Assembly: GCA_000733355.1 (NCBI GenBank)
Contig: JNVV01000014.1
Location: forward strand, 372,001-436,000
From: Falciphora oryzae
Lineage: Eukaryota; Ascomycota; Sordariomycetes; Magnaporthales; Magnaporthaceae
Direction: 5' to 3'
DNA length: 64,000 bases
The translations under genes and the position numbers were made by a program. Of this stretch, positions 10,992-20,724 are shown in pieces. The notes under the pieces were generated by a model. The model made no database searches, was not told where the DNA came from, and saw only the letters and a list, made by a program, of their open reading frames with translations. Each line of letters starts with the position of its first letter. The stretch's first letter is position 1.

Positions 10992-12977
10992 ATGGTACGC
11001 TATTTGGTTTTGGGCTGGGCCACTGCCGCTCTCACACAGCAGGTCTACGTCCCGGCCGAGGGCCCCATCGCCCGGCCTGCTTGTTCCTCGGGTTGCTCGT
11101 ACTCGACGGCGAGCCCGACCTACTCCTTCACCCCCTTCTCTTTCACCCAGACCGAGACGGTGCGGACCGCCACGGCTGTGACTCCAGGGCCGAGGACCAC
11201 GTATGCACTGCCATACGCGTCCTTGAGCCACCTTGTGCCGGATCTGCGAACCACGACCTGGGGCAACTGGTATCCCAATGCAACGGCTACGGCGATGGAC
11301 ACGGCCGACCCCTACGGGCGGGCCGCCTGGTCTGCTCTCTGGGAGCGGGCGTCCTTGAACGACTTAACGTCCCGGGGGATGTACTCGACGACGGTGTCGC
11401 CCACGCCCGTGCCGAGCAGCGAGCTGGTGCTCCCGCCGCCCGGCTATTTCCAGCCGGACGACAGCTACTACTTCCCCGCCGGCTTCGAGTTTGGCGTGGC
11501 GGGCTCGGCCTCTCAGATCGAGGGCGCCATCGCCGACGAGGGTCGCGCCCCGACCCTGCTTGATGCGCTCGCGGCCGGCCTTCCCAACCCGCCGCCCAAC
11601 TTCCACACCAACTACGTCACCAACGAAAACTACTACCTGTACAAGCAGGACATTGAGCGCCTGGCGGCCATGGGCGTCAAGTACTACGCCTTCTCGGTCC
11701 CCTGGACTCGCATCCTGCCTTTCGCCCTCGAGGGCTCGCCCGTCAACAAGATGGGCCTGGACCACTACGACGACCTGATCAACTTCGCCATCGAGAAAGG
11801 CCTGGAGCCGCACCTGACACTGCTTCACTTCGACACGCCGCTGCAGTTCTACCCCAACGTGTCAAACCGACACGCCCCGCTTATCGGCAACCTGGACGGC
11901 GCGTATGGCCACCCGGCGTTCCAGGACGCCTTCGTCCACTACGGCAAGGTGGTCATGACGCACTTTGCGGACCGGGTGCCGGTGTGGTTCACGTTCAACG
12001 AGCCGCTGCTGTTTTGCGACGACGGCAAGTCAGTAGACACGGTCGTCAAGGCGCACGCGCGGCTGTACCACTTCTACCACGACGAGATCCGGGGCCGGGG
12101 ACGGGTGTCCATCAAGTTCAACGACAACTTCGGGGTGCCGCGCGACCCGGCGAACGCTGGGGACGTCGCTGCGGCGCACCACTTCAACGAGTTCCAGCTG
12201 GCGACGTTTGCGAACCCGCTCTTCTTGGGCCTCGACTACCCGGAGGCCTTCAAGATGACCATCCCGAACTACGTGCCGCTGACTGCCGAGGACCTGGTCT
12301 ACGTCAACGGCACGGCCGACTTCCTGGGCATTGACCCATACACAGCGACGGTGGTGTCGCCGCCCGAGGAGGGCATCGCAGCGTGCGCGGCCAACACGTC
12401 GAACCGGCTGTTCCCGTACTGTGTGAAGCAGGGCAGCATGACGACGACGGGATGGAACATCGGCTACCGGTCGCAGTCCTACGTGTACATGACGCCGACG
12501 TACCTGCGCACGTTCCTCAACTACCTGTGGAACACGTTCCGGGCACCCGTGGTCATCGCCGAGTTCGGGTTCCCCGTCTTCGGCGAGGCTGACAAGGCCG
12601 AGCTGTCGGACAGGCTGTTCGACCAGCCGCGCAGCGACTACTACAGGAGCTTCCTGGGCGAGGTGCTCAAGGCCATCTGGGAGGACGGCGTCCGCGTCGA
12701 CGGCGCCTTCGCCTGGAGCTTCGCCGACAACTGGGAGTTTGGCGACTACGCCCAGCGCTTCGGCCTCCAGACCGTCGACCGGAAAACCATGGAGCGCCGC
12801 TACAAAAAGAGCTTCTTCGACGTCGTCGACTTTGTGGCAGCGCGGACGCAGGGCAAGGGCAAACAAGTGATGCCCGGGGCTGGGAACCAGAATCCCACCC
12901 CACTTGCGTCAGGGCCCGGGAGGAATAGGGAAGGGGCAACCACAGGACCCAACTCATCCTGGGTACGGTGTGGATGA
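10992..12977 (+). CDS. Secreted GH1 beta-glucosidase-like enzyme, divergent active site, 661 aa
   Basis: The ATG at 10992 is in a strong context (ccaccATGg) and opens a signal-like N-terminus (MVRYLVLGWATAALTQQVYV); an upstream in-frame ATG at 10908 would bury it. Residues about 25-150 are a Ser/Thr/Tyr/Pro-rich extension. The glycoside hydrolase family 1 barrel follows from GFEFGVAGSASQIEGA. The acid/base glutamate is E337 (FTFNEPLLF) and the nucleophile is E524 (VVIAEFGFPVF). WSFADNWEFGDYAQRFGL near the end matches the family's C-terminal aglycone-site loop. Differences from ordinary GH1 are the usual HWD motif read as HFD (TLLHFDTP) and TENG replaced by AEFG, so substrate preference may be altered. 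The expected activity is retaining hydrolysis of beta-glucosides outside the cell. A decayed sugar transporter lies convergently just downstream. Confidence 0.9.
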   Translation: MVRYLVLGWATAALTQQVYVPAEGPIARPACSSGCSYSTASPTYSFTPFSFTQTETVRTATAVTPGPRTTYALPYASLSHLVPDLRTTTWGNWYPNATATAMDTADPYGRAAWSALWERASLNDLTSRGMYSTTVSPTPVPSSELVLPPPGYFQPDDSYYFPAGFEFGVAGSASQIEGAIADEGRAPTLLDALAAGLPNPPPNFHTNYVTNENYYLYKQDIERLAAMGVKYYAFSVPWTRILPFALEGSPVNKMGLDHYDDLINFAIEKGLEPHLTLLHFDTPLQFYPNVSNRHAPLIGNLDGAYGHPAFQDAFVHYGKVVMTHFADRVPVWFTFNEPLLFCDDGKSVDTVVKAHARLYHFYHDEIRGRGRVSIKFNDNFGVPRDPANAGDVAAAHHFNEFQLATFANPLFLGLDYPEAFKMTIPNYVPLTAEDLVYVNGTADFLGIDPYTATVVSPPEEGIAACAANTSNRLFPYCVKQGSMTTTGWNIGYRSQSYVYMTPTYLRTFLNYLWNTFRAPVVIAEFGFPVFGEADKAELSDRLFDQPRSDYYRSFLGEVLKAIWEDGVRVDGAFAWSFADNWEFGDYAQRFGLQTVDRKTMERRYKKSFFDVVDFVAARTQGKGKQVMPGAGNQNPTPLASGPGRNREGATTGPNSSWVRCG

Positions 12978-13029
12978 ACCATCAGCTTTGGGTGTTTTTG
13001 TACCATTCCGAGGATCCGGGACCCTCTGC

Positions 13030-13640
13030 CCCGGCTAAACATGAGGTTGGCGCTGCCCAAGATGATAGAACAGACGTATCCGTTTGACACACCAGTGGCC
13101 TGAAGGACGCCCGTGCCATAGCAGAACAAATAGTTGACACCGGTCAACTGCTGTCCAGCTTGAAGGATGGTGCCGATCAGGAGACGATGGGCCATCCGGG
13201 GGGCGGTGAAGACGTGCCACTTGGGGCTGGTATGGTCCTGGTCCTGGGTTTTCTTAACCCGGAAAGCCTTGATCGGCGACGAAGACGCTGAGGATGTCGA
13301 CGCCATTGAGCCTGGCGAGGGTCATCCGAGCTTCTTCCTCACGTCCTTTGCTGAGTGCATATTGAGGTGACTCCGGAAGGGAGAGGCTGCCGAGCAAGAG
13401 AGACGCGGCGATTAAAATCTTAAGGCCGACGGGGAGTCTTCAGGATGTGGAGCCGATCATCGTCGAAGTGCCGAAAGTGACGAGCTGAGCAAACAAGATG
13501 CCGATGACGACCATTAGCTGAAACGGACGAGACCGAAGTGTTAAGCCAGACGGCCGGCAGCGAGGCAGCCAATCAGGCAGCCCAGGGGGAAAAGCGCGGC
13601 CAGGCTGTACTGTCCGATGCAAGTGTATGCTATCAGGTGC
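13030..13640 (-). pseudogene. MFS hexose-transporter remnant, internally deleted and truncated
   Basis: Pieces of a sugar-porter family protein occur in the right order on the minus strand but in changing frames. SLAALFPLGCLIGCLAAGRL (13546-13620) fits the helix 2-3 region. MVVIGILFAQLVTFGTS (about 13460-13510) fits helix 5. LPVGLKILIAASLLLG and SLPESPQYALSKGREEEA (about 13340-13440) give helix 6 and the PESPR-like motif. AGQQLTGVNYLFCYGTGVLQ (about 13090-13150) is the helix 7 QQxxGxN motif. The conserved stretch between helices 3 and 5 is missing, and the sequence stops after helix 8 about 50 nt from the GH1 stop codon. It cannot encode a working transporter. Confidence 0.8.
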
Positions 13641-15292
13641 TGGCAAACGCCGCGATCATTGCGGGCATCCCCATCCCGGCTTAGGGGGATACGGCGCCGT
13701 TGCGGGGGCTGGCACCGGCTCGAGGAGCATATGTGCCGTTGCCGAGGCTCAAGATTCACTGCCTGGGACGGAGGGTCAAAAGATTGATGCACGACATTAC
13801 ATAAGAAAGAGTACTGGAGAAAAAAAGGATACAGGTTAAAAGTACTGTGTGTGCCATCGGCTATGGCGTAAACGACATAGGCAGCATGGTAAGAAACAAC
13901 AGGAGACGGAAAAAAAAAAACTTAAAAAAAAAAACTTGGGGCAATGGGGGTGCCAATCATGGTCGCAATCTGCATCAAGTCGGCGCCCGGTTCTGACAGG
14001 CCGGTGCTGCCTGGCCTGCATCTGGGAATGGGCGAGGGGACGCAGCCATTGGTCACATGGTGCAGCTAAGGATGCAGGTTGATACGGGTACATTGATGTA
14101 TGATATGTCGTGATTCGCAGGGTTGAGGGCCTTTGACAGCAGAGCAATGGACTGAGGTGGTGCCCAAATTGTCGCTAGCGCAGGACGAGAAAGAAACACA
14201 CCGACCCTTTCCCGCCGCCCGCTCTGATTCCGTCTTGCGCGGCGGCTTCCTAGGGTACGGCAGCCGGAAGGCCACGGCGAGGAAATAAGCAAGCGGGCAA
14301 GCACCTGTAGCATGGCAGCGGACGTGCTGCGAAACGGCAGCAACGGTTTGCGGGATTATGCTGTGCCGCCCTCGGACACACCAGACATTTGGCCGCCTGA
14401 CCTCGAGCTGTCTCCGAGCATGCATGCACGATGAGGAGTCATAGAGGGGCGCTGCCAGCCAGGAGGGGCGAGGGAGAGGAGAGGTCTGGCGGCGCCCACG
14501 GTCCATGGTTGGATCCAGGCTGCCAGCCCGCCATCTGCCGGATGATTTGAGCTGGCGCGATTGACAGTAGATGAGCGGACAGCGCGAGTCGACCGAGGGC
14601 TGCCTGGGCATTTTGCAGGTAGGCTGCGATGGGCCCCGTTGGCCGTCTGCCCAATCCAGTGTCGCGATTAGTGCTGCGATATCTCAGCACGAAACGCTGA
14701 AGACGCGGGACACGGAGCACGGAGAAGACTCGATGAGAAAACACCGAGGAGAGCACAGCCTGAGAGACTGACCAGCTAGGCCGCCCACCCTCCGGGACCA
14801 CACAAGTCATAAGACCCCGCGACCACACCCATCATTCCGCGACCGATCCAAATTGCTCTCCTCTTCAATTGTTACACAGCTATTTTCTCGCGCGCGGCGT
14901 TGCCTGTCAACCATCTCTCCTCTATTTTCCCGGCCTTCGACCCGATCGTGTGGGATCGCTTGGCTGCTTGCGCCGCCAACGCCTGTGTCCTTGCATCGCC
15001 GTTCGCTCTCCCTCTCTCTCTCTGGTGCGCTCACACACCTGTAGCCTGCCGCTGACTGGCTGGCTTGCCCTCCATACCAAACTCAACAAGGGAGCAGGGC
15101 GCTCGATCCCTTGCGCCAACACGTCTGCACGAGTGGGCGTGCATCCTCACCCTCAGCAGCTCTTGTTAGGCTCGTCGCTCGTGCTAGGCGCATTCGATGC
15201 GCCACTTCTGACCATACAAAGCGACATCCGATCACGTGTCTCTTTTTGAAAATACACCCGCCTCCCCTGCGAAAACGCCGCCGGTCCCAGCA
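13641..15292. other. Intergenic with A-rich tracts
   Basis: No supported gene. Two A-runs at about 13909-13935 flank ctt. 14850-15292 is pyrimidine-rich (long C/T stretches such as ctctccctctctctctctgg at about 15005-15025) and is probably the promoter and leader of the downstream gene. Confidence 0.5.
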
Positions 15293-16222
15293 ATGCCAGT
15301 TCTTCTCCCAGAACGTGGGATCGTGCCGTCGCTGCTGCATTTCCTGTCGCGGCAGGCACCGGCGCAGAAAGATGGAGAGGAGAGGCCACTGCGCGCCGCG
15401 CGCGATCCGAAATTCGCACGGAATGATAACCCGAGGCCGCGCCGAGAGCGACAAACACTGGGCGCGGCATCGTCGCCGGAAAAGTTGCCGCCGCGAGCCG
15501 ACGACGTCGGACCGCGACAGGGCGGCGGTGGTAGCACGCGTGTTGCCGTGACCCAGACAATCTCGCGCCCGACCACGACATTCACGACCGTCGTCGTCTT
15601 CGGCGCCGGCGCCAGCGCGGCCCCGGCCCCCGCGCCGGATCCCACCCCGACTGCCGCAGCCTCCGTCGCGGGGGACCCGAGCGCGGCCCCGACGACCACC
15701 ATCCCCTTCGCCTTCGGCGCCCTCGTGGCGCCGATCCCCAGCACCGCGACGGCGGCAGCGATAGCAGCCGCAGCGGAGGCGACGCAGTCCGCGCAGGCCG
15801 TGGGGCCGACGCTGCCGGGCCCGACGCCGAGCGTCTCTGGCGGCGAGAACTACATCGGCGCCATCGTCGGCTCCGTCGCCGCCTTCCTCTTCATCGTCAT
15901 GCTGCTGTGGTGCTGCCTGCTCCGCCCCCGGCGCCGCCGCGCGGGCCGCGGCGTGCGCGAGGTCGAGGTCATCTATCAGACCGAGAGCCACACCAGCAGC
16001 GAGCACCACACCAGGCGCGAGCGCACCCGTGGGAACCGCGGGGGCGGCGGGTCCGGCGGCGGTGGCGCTGCCGGCTACGGCTGGCCGGGCTTCTTCACGC
16101 AGGCGCGCACGGCCAGGGCGCCCGTGCTCAACCAGCCGCCGCCCAGGGTGCCGCCGACGAGGTACGCGGGCTACACTACGACAGAGGTGCCACAGATGCC
16201 CGGTGTTAGGAGATTCCCGTGA
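15293..16222 (+). CDS. Single-pass membrane protein with Ala/Ser/Thr/Pro-rich ectodomain, 309 aa
   Basis: The first true ATG of the frame is at 15293. The first 40 residues are weakly hydrophobic (SLLHFLSRQAPAQ) and not a convincing signal peptide. Residues about 75-185 are low-complexity Ala/Thr/Pro/Ser with a VTQTISRPTTTFTTVVVFG segment. Residues about 187-210 form one clear membrane helix (YIGAIVGSVAAFLFIVMLLW), followed by an Arg-rich stop-transfer (RPRRRRAGRG) and a Gly/Pro-rich cytosolic tail. This layout (glyco-stalk, one helix, basic tail) resembles fungal wall-stress-sensor-like or other surface membrane proteins, but there is no WSC or cysteine domain. Function unknown. No intron is needed. 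Confidence 0.7.
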   Translation: MPVLLPERGIVPSLLHFLSRQAPAQKDGEERPLRAARDPKFARNDNPRPRRERQTLGAASSPEKLPPRADDVGPRQGGGGSTRVAVTQTISRPTTTFTTVVVFGAGASAAPAPAPDPTPTAAASVAGDPSAAPTTTIPFAFGALVAPIPSTATAAAIAAAAEATQSAQAVGPTLPGPTPSVSGGENYIGAIVGSVAAFLFIVMLLWCCLLRPRRRRAGRGVREVEVIYQTESHTSSEHHTRRERTRGNRGGGGSGGGGAAGYGWPGFFTQARTARAPVLNQPPPRVPPTRYAGYTTTEVPQMPGVRRFP

Positions 16223-16521
16223 CATCGCTAGGGGTTGGGACTGAAGCGACGGCGTTCTGCGTTTTCTTCGCACTTTGTTTTCCTTGGTACTCAAGCGCTT
16301 TAACCCTTTTTATTGTAATCCGGAATGGTTTAGCGGCCTTCTCGCTTGGATTTAGCAATGGTGGCGCAGGCTCTGCCATGCGCTCTGGTACTTCCTTTGT
16401 TTGGGACGCTCCTCCGCCCAATGTCGGGCTGGCGGCCTCCCATGGATACTTAGCCTCTGTCCCAAGGTTTCGTGAAACCCCCTCTCCAAACCCGGGTTTC
16501 CCGGCTCTCCGCCCGAATCAC

Positions 16522-17270
16522 CTAGGAAGCATCGCTTTCAAGGAAGGGCAAAGGGTTGTAGGTGGGACCATCCACATCGAACCTGACCTTGCTCTCGGCG
16601 AAACTGGCGTCGCCCGTGGTGAAGCCCAAGATGGCGCAGTGGACAAGCCGGCTATCAACGAAAAAACCTGTCGAGCTTTCCGCTCAGGTCGTATTTCGGC
16701 TCGTCGTCCTCCTCGTCTTCTTCGTCGCCGTAGTCGTCCTCGTCATCTACCGTGTCGGCGTGGACGGGCAAAAAGAGAGTGCGGATCCGAAGCGTCGTCC
16801 TTTGTCACAAGCAGGGACGCGATATCGACAAACCGCACGTCCTCCCCGTCCTCATCCTCGTCGTCGTACTTAGCCAGCGCGGCGTGCGCGGCGATAGCCT
16901 CCGTCACAGAGGTGACCCGGCACCTGTCGTCGTCGTCGGCGCCCCCCCCAGCGCCCCCCGGCGCCCTCGAGAGGCGGAGGCCCGGTTGGGGTTCGTCGCG
17001 ACGGCTCTTGCGCCGCCAGGGCGCCTCGGTCTCGGTCGCGATGGCCTCGACGCGCGCCGCCGTCATGCCCGGCACCAGCGTGTAGATGGTGAGTGTGGCG
17101 AAGGTGGTGTTGGCGTTGGGGAACTGCTGGATCAGCTCCGGCGCGCCGGCGGGTGGGAGCGCGAGGCTGTCGGGCTGCTGCTGCTGCTGCTGAGAGACGA
17201 GGATGAGGAGGTGGCCGTGGCCGGTGCCGGTAGGTTCTGCTGCTCCGCGGCTTGTCCTCGCCGTGCGATC
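16522..17270 (-). pseudogene. Doubtful gene of unknown function, frame broken near 16790 and 16685
   Basis: On the minus strand 16743-17190 reads like real coding sequence (ELIQQFPNANTTFATLTIYT, then AIAAHAALAKYDDEDEDGED and VRFVDIASLLVTKDDASD). It then stops, but a second frame continues with acidic codons (DDEDDYGDEEDEEDDEPKYD) and a third with FVDSRLVHCAILGFTTGDAS down to a stop at 16522. Either two one-base shifts broke the gene (one in the T-run at about 16685), or an 83-nt GTAGAT...GACAG intron (about 16665-16750) restores the frame. The intron would have no good branch point and is itself acidic-coding. No convincing start codon was found upstream of the poly-Gln run near 17190. No family was recognised. 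Confidence 0.45.
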
Positions 17271-18296
17271 CCTTGGCTGACCGGGGACGTTTGTTCCGGT
17301 ATCTACTAGGCTAGGTGCCCTCGTGTAGAGGTGCGTGGCGGGGAGACGAAGACAGCAGGAGGCGCGCCCGCCTGGGGGGCAGACGGGTTTTGAGGAAAAT
17401 CCAATAACCAGAGATTGTGGGGTCCAAAACGTTATGGGATCGGGGCGTGCAGGGGTTTGGAGGCCGGGTTGGCCAGCTGGCAGGCTGAGCGCAGGTGGGA
17501 TGCACTTTTGTGCGACGTTACGGCCCCGGATGTTTAGCACCTGTTGGTCCCGTGCTGGCGTGACGGCGTTCCGAGCTTCAGGACGGGCTGCTTTATCTTT
17601 CACGGCCAACAGGCTGCGTTGCACGTGCCGTTCCCTCCCTACGGTCCCCTTACCCTTCCAAGCTTTATCCCCAAAACCACGGGCCCGGATTCTGTTATTC
17701 CTAATGGTGGCATATAATTATATGAGGTCCATGCATATCAGTGATGATGCCCCTATCTTTGAGGCCCTTTGGGGTTGCACAAGCTGAAGCTCGGGCAGGG
17801 CGTTTTTGAGCTCGGCTGGCTAAACAATCACAAGTGAGTTGCAGGCACTCAGCGAGCACGACTTCGATATTTGATGACTCGAAGCAACTTCCTCCCAATA
17901 ATCTCATAAGGGCACGTTAGCCACAGCCTCTCACACATGCGCAATGATCCCAGGTACACGTGCTGTCGGCGTATGACTGGGCCGACGAAAAGATTATTCG
18001 GAAGCTGTAGATAGTATTGGTTTAAAATCTGCTTATCAAGGATATCAGGGGTTTTGAGGCGTGTTCGTTACAGATGTCGGATCTCAAACTTGTTTTCAAA
18101 AGCTGGGATCTGACAGATAATCGGAGTGATGTTGATTAGCAGTCTTCCTGGGATCAATATGCAAGTTTTAAACAGGCAAGCCAAAGTTTATTAAAAAAGC
18201 GTTAGCCTCCATCCTAGGACTAGCTCCACCTTGCAACAAAGTCAGACTTCGGATCAGGCAGAACGTATTCAAAAGGTCGCCGCCAACGCAACAGCA
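17271..18296. other. Intergenic, no supported gene
   Basis: No reading frame with family similarity. 18000-18230 is relatively AT-rich and is probably the 3' flank of the alpha/beta hydrolase gene. Confidence 0.5.
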
Positions 18297-19391
18297 TCAC
18301 GCTTGCTCGAGAAGCCAGGCAATACCCGCCATTGTAGCCTCCTCAACTGTCGGGTCCTTGCTAAGAGACTCGAAGGGCAGGGCGCACCACCCAGTGTGGC
18401 CATCCTCTTCGAACACATCCAGCCGAGTACTAACGCCACGCGCGGAAAGCGCCTCGTGCAAGACCACGCCGTCGTCTCGGAGACAATCCAGTTTTCCCAC
18501 CTGGATGTAGTGCGGGACCCCAATCGGTGCCGGACCGCCTCTCGGGGTGCTCTCAGACTTGAGCCATCCGCTAAACGGCGAGGTCCACGGCGAGCAGAAG
18601 TCCGGGTTCATGACACGCCAGATCAGTTCGACGCCCTCGCTGTCCAGCCCCGGCGCGTTCTTGTTCTCAACCCGGGACTTCCAGAAGCTCTTGTACTCGG
18701 CCGGGACGATCTCCTCGGTCAGCAGCTGGGGGCAGTTGGCGAAGACGCCCGTGATCGGGCGCGCCAGGCTGTTTTTGAAGCCGCCACTTTGGGCGAGCAG
18801 TTCGTGGCTTGCGGGCAGGAGCGAGACGCCAGCGCAAATGGTGGCGAGGCTGGCCCCCGCGCTGAAGCCTCCTACGACGAATCCGTCGTCGAGGTTCGCG
18901 CCCAGCTCGCGCTCCGCGTTCTCGGCCAGGTAGGTGAGGATGTCCCAGGCGCTGCGCGACGGGCCCGGCCACGCGTCCTCGGGGACGAGGCGGTAGGTGG
19001 GCGCGACCACGACGGCGCCCAGCCGCCCAGCCAGCTCGCGGCCTGGCCGGGTCATCATGCCGGGCGTGCCGAGGGCGAAGCCGCCGCCGTGGAAGAGGAC
19101 GATGAGGGGCCGGCGCGGCGTCGGGTTGCCGTGGTCGGGCAGGTCGTCGGCGGTGCAAATGTTGGCAGCGTGGTCGCTGAGGGAGGTGGGTTTCGGCCGA
19201 ATCACCAAGGTCTTCGACTCGAACCCATCGTCGGTGAGGATCGTCATCCAGTATTCTTGAATCTTGTCTGGCGCTGGGCCCAGAGCGGCGATGGCAGTAT
19301 TTTGCCAGGCCACCATAGTAGCTCTTTTTCCCTCGAGGCCATCCGTATCGCTGACATTGGGGCCGTTGGACGTCTTTGTCATCGCCTCCAT
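18297..19391 (-). CDS. Alpha/beta hydrolase (HSL-type carboxylesterase/lipase), 364 aa
   Basis: A single-exon protein with the marks of the hormone-sensitive-lipase subfamily. The oxyanion motif HGGG is at residues 101-104 (LIVLFHGGGFALG). The nucleophile is Ser177 in GGFSAGAS. An Asp at 302 or 306 (VGKLDCLRDDG) and His332 (EEDGHTGW) complete the triad. The PTYRLVPED block (131-139) is the usual strand after the oxyanion hole. There is no signal peptide, so it is likely cytosolic. It would hydrolyse short-chain or aromatic esters; the real substrate cannot be told. The start is the first ATG of the frame and lies about 200 nt below a TATA box. Confidence 0.9.
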   Translation of the reverse strand: MEAMTKTSNGPNVSDTDGLEGKRATMVAWQNTAIAALGPAPDKIQEYWMTILTDDGFESKTLVIRPKPTSLSDHAANICTADDLPDHGNPTPRRPLIVLFHGGGFALGTPGMMTRPGRELAGRLGAVVVAPTYRLVPEDAWPGPSRSAWDILTYLAENAERELGANLDDGFVVGGFSAGASLATICAGVSLLPASHELLAQSGGFKNSLARPITGVFANCPQLLTEEIVPAEYKSFWKSRVENKNAPGLDSEGVELIWRVMNPDFCSPWTSPFSGWLKSESTPRGGPAPIGVPHYIQVGKLDCLRDDGVVLHEALSARGVSTRLDVFEEDGHTGWCALPFESLSKDPTVEEATMAGIAWLLEQA

Positions 19392-19587
19392 TGTGGTGCG
19401 GTTCTTTGTGCTCCGGGGGGCGATCCGGTGCGATATGTGTATGGTAGATAAGTAGAGCTAGAGGCACAGGCGAGTAGAAGACAAGGAGGAAGTAGGCTTG
19501 GGATGACTGGTGAGGATGTCGGAGGCGGATGCCGAGGAGGCGTCCAGGTTGCGGATAGAGTAGAGACGAAAGGCGACCAGAAGGCTT

Positions 19588-19595
19588 CTTATATA
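19588..19595 (-). promoter_or_regulatory. TATA box of the alpha/beta hydrolase gene
   Basis: On the minus strand TATATAAG lies about 197 nt upstream of the ATG at 19391. Confidence 0.5.
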
Positions 19596-20724
19596 GATCG
19601 ACGCTCTTGGCATTCAACATCGTGGCAGAGACATGAGAGGCGGGTCAGTCGCGGTCGAAGTGGCTTCAGGCTTGTCTTCTTGCGCTGACTACTGCCCTGG
19701 GAGAGGCTTCTGCCGTTTTTCCTCTCCATGCGGATCGACTACCGCCTCGCTAGCCCCACCAAGACATTGAGAGAGACGCAGCCTTGGCGCCTTCCTGCGA
19801 TGGATGTGGGTCAGAAACCGCAGCCTTGAACCCCTGGTTGGTCCGCAATCCGAATACGGAAGCCCGAACGCGATTACGGGTCCGATGCGGGCAAGGAGAC
19901 GACACAGGAACGAGTCTATGCGAGAGCATCACCTGGAGGCTATCCAGCTACTTCATTCAGCCCCTTCTTCACGGAGCTTGCGTTGCCACGTCAGCAGAAA
20001 GCCCACGAGGCCCCGGGTTAACCCCTCACGCCAGCATGGGCCAGATCCCGCGCCCATCCCGTCGTACTTAGAAGCGGGAACGCTCTATCTACATACCTCC
20101 GGGGCACAAGCCAAACAGGCAGCGCAGCAGTAGGTCTATTCGTCCTCGCCCCAGATACCCAGACTGGGCCTTACTTCCAGGGGCAGAAAGATGAAGGCTG
20201 CCAGCCTAGTCAGTGTCCCCCGGTTCTGGCTTACTTGCTCGTTTCCTCGCCATGCCCTGTGTCTAGGCTGAAGGGGATGCAGGTCCAGCTTCTCGAAGTT
20301 CTCGTAGCCCTTGGTCTGATCTCTGTATAGGTAGTCCGACTCTCTCCGACGCTGGCCAACCACCCGATGGTCCCCTCGTTGCTAGCCAATCCCGAGTCTC
20401 CTCCAGAGGTGTCGCCACCACCTGGGTGCCCCCAGTGTGGGTCTGCCAGCGTAGTCTGATTCTGGGCAGAGCCTCAATGGCTCAACGACCTGACTATGAC
20501 GTGGATGCTCACCAATAGCCAGGAACCGCACACGCCCTCGAGAAAGAAGCAGACCAATCCCAGAGCAGGAAGCCCTTTGCCCTAGCCCTAGCCCTTTCTT
20601 TGGGCCGATCCGAGCTTTTTTTTTTTTTGCGTCCTTTACATAGCCTTGCTCTTTGCCTTCCCTGGATCGCCACCTCTCTTCCTGCTTCTCCCAAAACAAC
20701 CACAAAAACCGCACCACCGTCAAG
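19596..20724. other. Intergenic; leader of the orphan gene at the right end
   Basis: No gene supported in 19600-20590. 20605-20724 holds a T-run and a C/T-rich stretch followed by caaccacaaaaaccgcaccaccgtcaag before an ATG, which looks like a fungal transcription start and 5' leader. Confidence 0.5.

Noticed and set aside
12030..12866. 278-codon minus-strand frame within the GH1 gene
   Set aside because: Shadow frame in GC-rich coding sequence; Arg/Val-rich translation without a family.
15083..16294. 403-codon minus-strand frame opposite the single-pass membrane protein
   Set aside because: Arg/Ala/Gly-rich shadow; the plus strand has a clean membrane helix and stop-transfer sequence.
18231..19451. 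406-codon plus-strand reading frame
   Set aside because: It is the antisense shadow of the alpha/beta hydrolase gene; the minus-strand frame has the HGGG, GFSAG and His motifs.
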